From positions 1 through 17,617 of the forward strand of contig CAYXVB010000071.1 in NCBI GenBank assembly GCA_964467785.1: DNA of 17,617 nucleotides. Reading direction: 5' to 3'. Below are positions 15,868-17,617 of the stretch, one piece after another. Each line of letters begins with the position of its first letter. Position 1 is the first letter of the stretch. This stretch comes from CAYXVB01 sp964467785. GTDB taxonomy: Bacteria; Bdellovibrionota; UBA1018. Below the pieces are notes generated by a model. The model worked only from the letters and a program-made list of their open reading frames with translations. It was not told where the DNA came from and ran no database searches. A program made the translations under genes and the position numbers.

Positions 15868-16983
15868 TTAATAAGGTTTCTTATAGAACGGAGTCGGGAT
15901 CACTTCAGCAGGAATTTTTGCGCCGCGGATATCAACGGTGAGCTTGGTTCCTTCGGCCGAATGAGGAATGGCCACGTAAGCGATCGCGATAGACTGTTTG
16001 AGCGAAGGGGACTGGGTGCCGCTCGTGACTTCGCCGACTTTTTCGACGCCATCGGCGGCGTGCACCGCGTACCCATGGCGGGCAATCCCGCGGTCGAGCA
16101 GTCGGATGCCGACGAGTTTGCGCTTGAGTCCCGCTTCTTTGGCTTTGAGGATCGGCTCACGCCCGACAAAGTCGCCCTTGTCCATCTTGATAACCCAACC
16201 CAGGCCCGCCTCGAGCGGGTTCCACTCGTCCGAAAGCTCATTGCCATAGAGTGGGTATTTCATCTCAAGACGAAGGGTGTCGCGGGCGCCGAGGCCGCAA
16301 GGCTTGAGTCCGTGCGGAGCGCCTGCTTCCATCAGGGCGCGCCAGACTTCGGGCCCTTTCTCCCACGCGACGTAAATTTCGAAACCGTCTTCGCCGGTGT
16401 ATCCGGTGCGGGCGATCACGGCGGGGATGCCACCTTTGAGAAGGCCTTCGGCGAACCAGTAAGTCTTGATCGGAGCCAAAGGCGTTGAAGTCAGAGTCTG
16501 TAAAATCTCCGCTGCTTTCCGGCCCTGAATCGCGATCTGGGAGTATTTAGAGCTCTCGTTGGTCAGCGTAAAGTTGCCCTTGCCACCCTTGAACTCGGAC
16601 TGGATCGCCTGCATGTGGGAGAAGTCCTTGTCGGTGTTCGAGGCGTTGACCACGACGAGAAAGCGCTCGCGCGAGCGGCGATAAATGACGAGGTCGTCGA
16701 CGAGGCCACCTTGTTTGTTGGGAAGCGTGGAATACTGCGCTTGGTTGTCGGCGAGCTTTGCGACGTTGTTGCTCACGAGGTAGTTGAGATAGGCTTCAGC
16801 GTCAGGGCCTTCGACATGGACTTCGCCCATGTGACTGACGTCAAATAGGCCTGCGGCTTCGCGGCACGCCATGTGTTCGTCGAGGACGCCGGTATATTGA
16901 ACCGGAAGTTCCCAGCCGCCGAAGTCAATGAGGCGTCCACCCAGGCGCTGATGTTCTTCAAAAAGCGCAGTTCTCTTAAGCAT
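15868..16983 (-). CDS. gcvT: Aminomethyltransferase, glycine cleavage T protein
   Basis: Transfers the methylene group from aminomethyl-lipoyl-GcvH to tetrahydrofolate, releasing ammonia and giving 5,10-methylene-THF. The 371 residues match the family. Landmarks are 'LIDFGGWELPVQY' (18-30), 'LFDVSHMGEV' (47-55), 'GGLVDDLVIYR' (92-102), holding the catalytic Asp (96 or 97), 'VVNASN' (111-116) and 'RTGYTGEDGFEIYV'. The C-terminal beta-barrel contains 'GEVTSGTQSPSLKQSIAIAYV'. No Shine-Dalgarno sequence is visible before the ATG at 16983. The 122-base leader upstream can form several stems and a T-run hairpin. The order is gcvT then gcvH, with gcvP on the opposite strand; in most proteobacteria it would follow on the same strand. 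Confidence 0.97.
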   Translation of the reverse strand: MLKRTALFEEHQRLGGRLIDFGGWELPVQYTGVLDEHMACREAAGLFDVSHMGEVHVEGPDAEAYLNYLVSNNVAKLADNQAQYSTLPNKQGGLVDDLVIYRRSRERFLVVVNASNTDKDFSHMQAIQSEFKGGKGNFTLTNESSKYSQIAIQGRKAAEILQTLTSTPLAPIKTYWFAEGLLKGGIPAVIARTGYTGEDGFEIYVAWEKGPEVWRALMEAGAPHGLKPCGLGARDTLRLEMKYPLYGNELSDEWNPLEAGLGWVIKMDKGDFVGREPILKAKEAGLKRKLVGIRLLDRGIARHGYAVHAADGVEKVGEVTSGTQSPSLKQSIAIAYVAIPHSAEGTKLTVDIRGAKIPAEVIPTPFYKKPY

Positions 16984-17008
16984 GGGTAGACATTAGTGCA
17001 TTGAGCGC

Positions 17009-17027
17009 AAAAAGGGTAGTCCCTACC
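17009..17027 (-). terminator. Intrinsic terminator or attenuator before gcvT
   Basis: On the minus strand GGTAG, GGA loop, CTACC (17027 down to 17015) is followed by C and five T (17013-17009). The 5-bp stem is short. It could end the ABC-F transcript or act as an attenuator for gcvT-gcvH. Its 5' arm shares bases 17025-17027 with an upstream hairpin ACCGC-TGAA-GCGGT (17038-17025), so the two cannot form together. Confidence 0.5.
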
Positions 17028-17108
17028 GCTTCAGCGGTGACGCCTGAAGACCGATAACGCGCTGTGCATTGGTATAGGAGGGATGAAATTCTCCCTGTTA
17101 TCGCGTCA
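17015..17108 (-). promoter_or_regulatory. Structured leader RNA upstream of gcvT, class unknown
   Basis: In minus-strand RNA several nested pairings are visible: TGACGC (17108-17103) with GCGTCA (17043-17038); GATAAC (17102-17097) with GTTATC (17058-17053), seven pairs if the neighbouring C-G is used instead of the outer stem; and inside it AGGGA (17096-17092) with TCCCT (17083-17079). After them come ACCGC/GCGGT (17038-17025), which reuses base 17038, CTTCAG/CTGAAG as an alternative, and the T-run hairpin. The first stem includes the ABC-F stop codon. I looked for the glycine riboswitch core (GCCGAAG followed by CUCUCAGG) and did not find it in the right order. The structure is seen; a ligand or regulatory role is inference. 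Confidence 0.45.
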
Positions 17109-17617
17109 TGCTCCGGTCAAGACCTTCAATTCTTGAAGGACCTGCTCTTTTTCCTCTGCTGCTGCTAGCCACGTGGCTTCGCATTCGTCGATCTGCTCCT
17201 GGAGTTTGCCCATTTCCTGGATTTTTCTAACGCCTTCGGCGCTGGTGGAATCCTTGGCTAGCTCTTCATTCAGGATGGCCAGACGTTGCTGGTGCTTGGC
17301 GAGCTTCTTATCCATGTCCGCAATCGTGTTGTCGCATTGCCGGACCTTTCGATCGAGCTCCTTCTTCTTTTCTTTGTAATTGAAGGCGGGAATTTCGATC
17401 GACTGTTGAGGGCCGCCGCCTTTGGCCGGTTGCGAAGGCGTCCCAGGAGCGGTTGTGCGCAACGTCGCGTAGGCGCCTCGCTCGAGGCTCCACACGTAAT
17501 CATCATAAGTACCGGGATAGGTACTGGCTTTGCCTTCATGAATTTCGAGCAGTTTGGTCCCGACCCGGCTGATGAAGCCGCGATCATGACTGACCACCAC
17601 GAGCGAGCCGTCGTAGG
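17106..17617 (-). CDS. ABC-F family ATPase, C-terminal part (truncated by window edge)
   Basis: Only the last 169 residues are visible; the gene continues past the window. The visible start 'YDGSLVVVSHDRGFISRV' holds the H-loop of the second ATPase domain as found in ABC-F proteins (EttA, Uup and relatives). It is followed by 'LEIHEGKASTYPGTYDDYVW', the usual end of that domain. Then come a Pro/Gly/Gln-rich linker and a long charged segment ('KEKKKELDRKVRQCDNTIADMD' in pieces to about the end) that reads as a two-helix coiled coil, as in the C-terminal domain of Uup-type members. ABC-F proteins act on the ribosome and have no membrane domain. The subfamily cannot be fixed without the N-terminal half. 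It ends 122 bases before gcvT. Confidence 0.85.
   Translation of the reverse strand, partial: YDGSLVVVSHDRGFISRVGTKLLEIHEGKASTYPGTYDDYVWSLERGAYATLRTTAPGTPSQPAKGGGPQQSIEIPAFNYKEKKKELDRKVRQCDNTIADMDKKLAKHQQRLAILNEELAKDSTSAEGVRKIQEMGKLQEQIDECEATWLAAAEEKEQVLQELKVLTGA

Noticed and set aside
15742..16488. Open frame of 248 residues on the + strand
   Set aside because: It lies antisense to gcvH and gcvT, which have clear family motifs. The frame stays open because of their codon bias.
16984..17105. Glycine riboswitch before gcvT
   Set aside because: Fragments such as CTTCAGG and CGCTGAAG are present, but the core elements are altered and in reversed order, so I do not call it.

Overview
The window is gene-dense chromosomal DNA, moderately GC-rich, with no gap longer than about 125 bases, no tRNA or rRNA gene, no insertion sequence and no CRISPR array. 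The genes are housekeeping and cell-envelope genes of a diderm bacterium: lytic transglycosylase, lipoprotein, class A PBP, TonB-like protein. The gene neighbourhoods, and the wording of the TonB-like protein just after its membrane segment, recall Bdellovibrio-type bacteria (Bdellovibrionota/Oligoflexia). That placement is inference; no rRNA or similarity search supports it.

Layout. (1) 1-2137, +: the 3' part of a large, probably surface-exposed protein of unknown function, open at the window edge. (2) 2162-4247, -: a membrane-anchored MltD-like lytic transglycosylase and, upstream of it, a small exported protein of unknown function. A 17-bp perfect palindrome lies between them. (3) 4323-11569, +: a probable six-gene operon, xseB-dxs-tlyA-lipoprotein-PBP1A-tonB-like. 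Three junctions overlap by four bases (ATGA, ATGA, GTGA). (4) 11618-11971, -: a small unknown gene, divergent from gcvP. (5) 12071-15423, +: gcvP with an exported small protein coupled to its stop codon. (6) 15451-16983, -: gcvT-gcvH, converging on the gcvP unit. (7) 17106-17617, -: the C-terminal end of an ABC-F ATPase. The 122-nt gap before gcvT is rich in inverted repeats and carries a possible terminator.

How the genes fit together. The operon links isoprenoid precursor synthesis (Dxs, which feeds the undecaprenyl carrier) to peptidoglycan polymerisation (PBP1A) and an energy-transducing envelope protein. Between them sits a lipoprotein with a patatin fold whose two catalytic residues both appear to be replaced. 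GcvP, GcvT and GcvH give three of the four parts of the glycine cleavage system; the L protein is not here.

Most interesting points: the apparently inactive patatin lipoprotein translationally coupled to PBP1A; an 18-bp interrupted stem-loop (10654-10705) that buries the Shine-Dalgarno-like sequence and start codon of the tonB-like gene; and the structured leader before gcvT.
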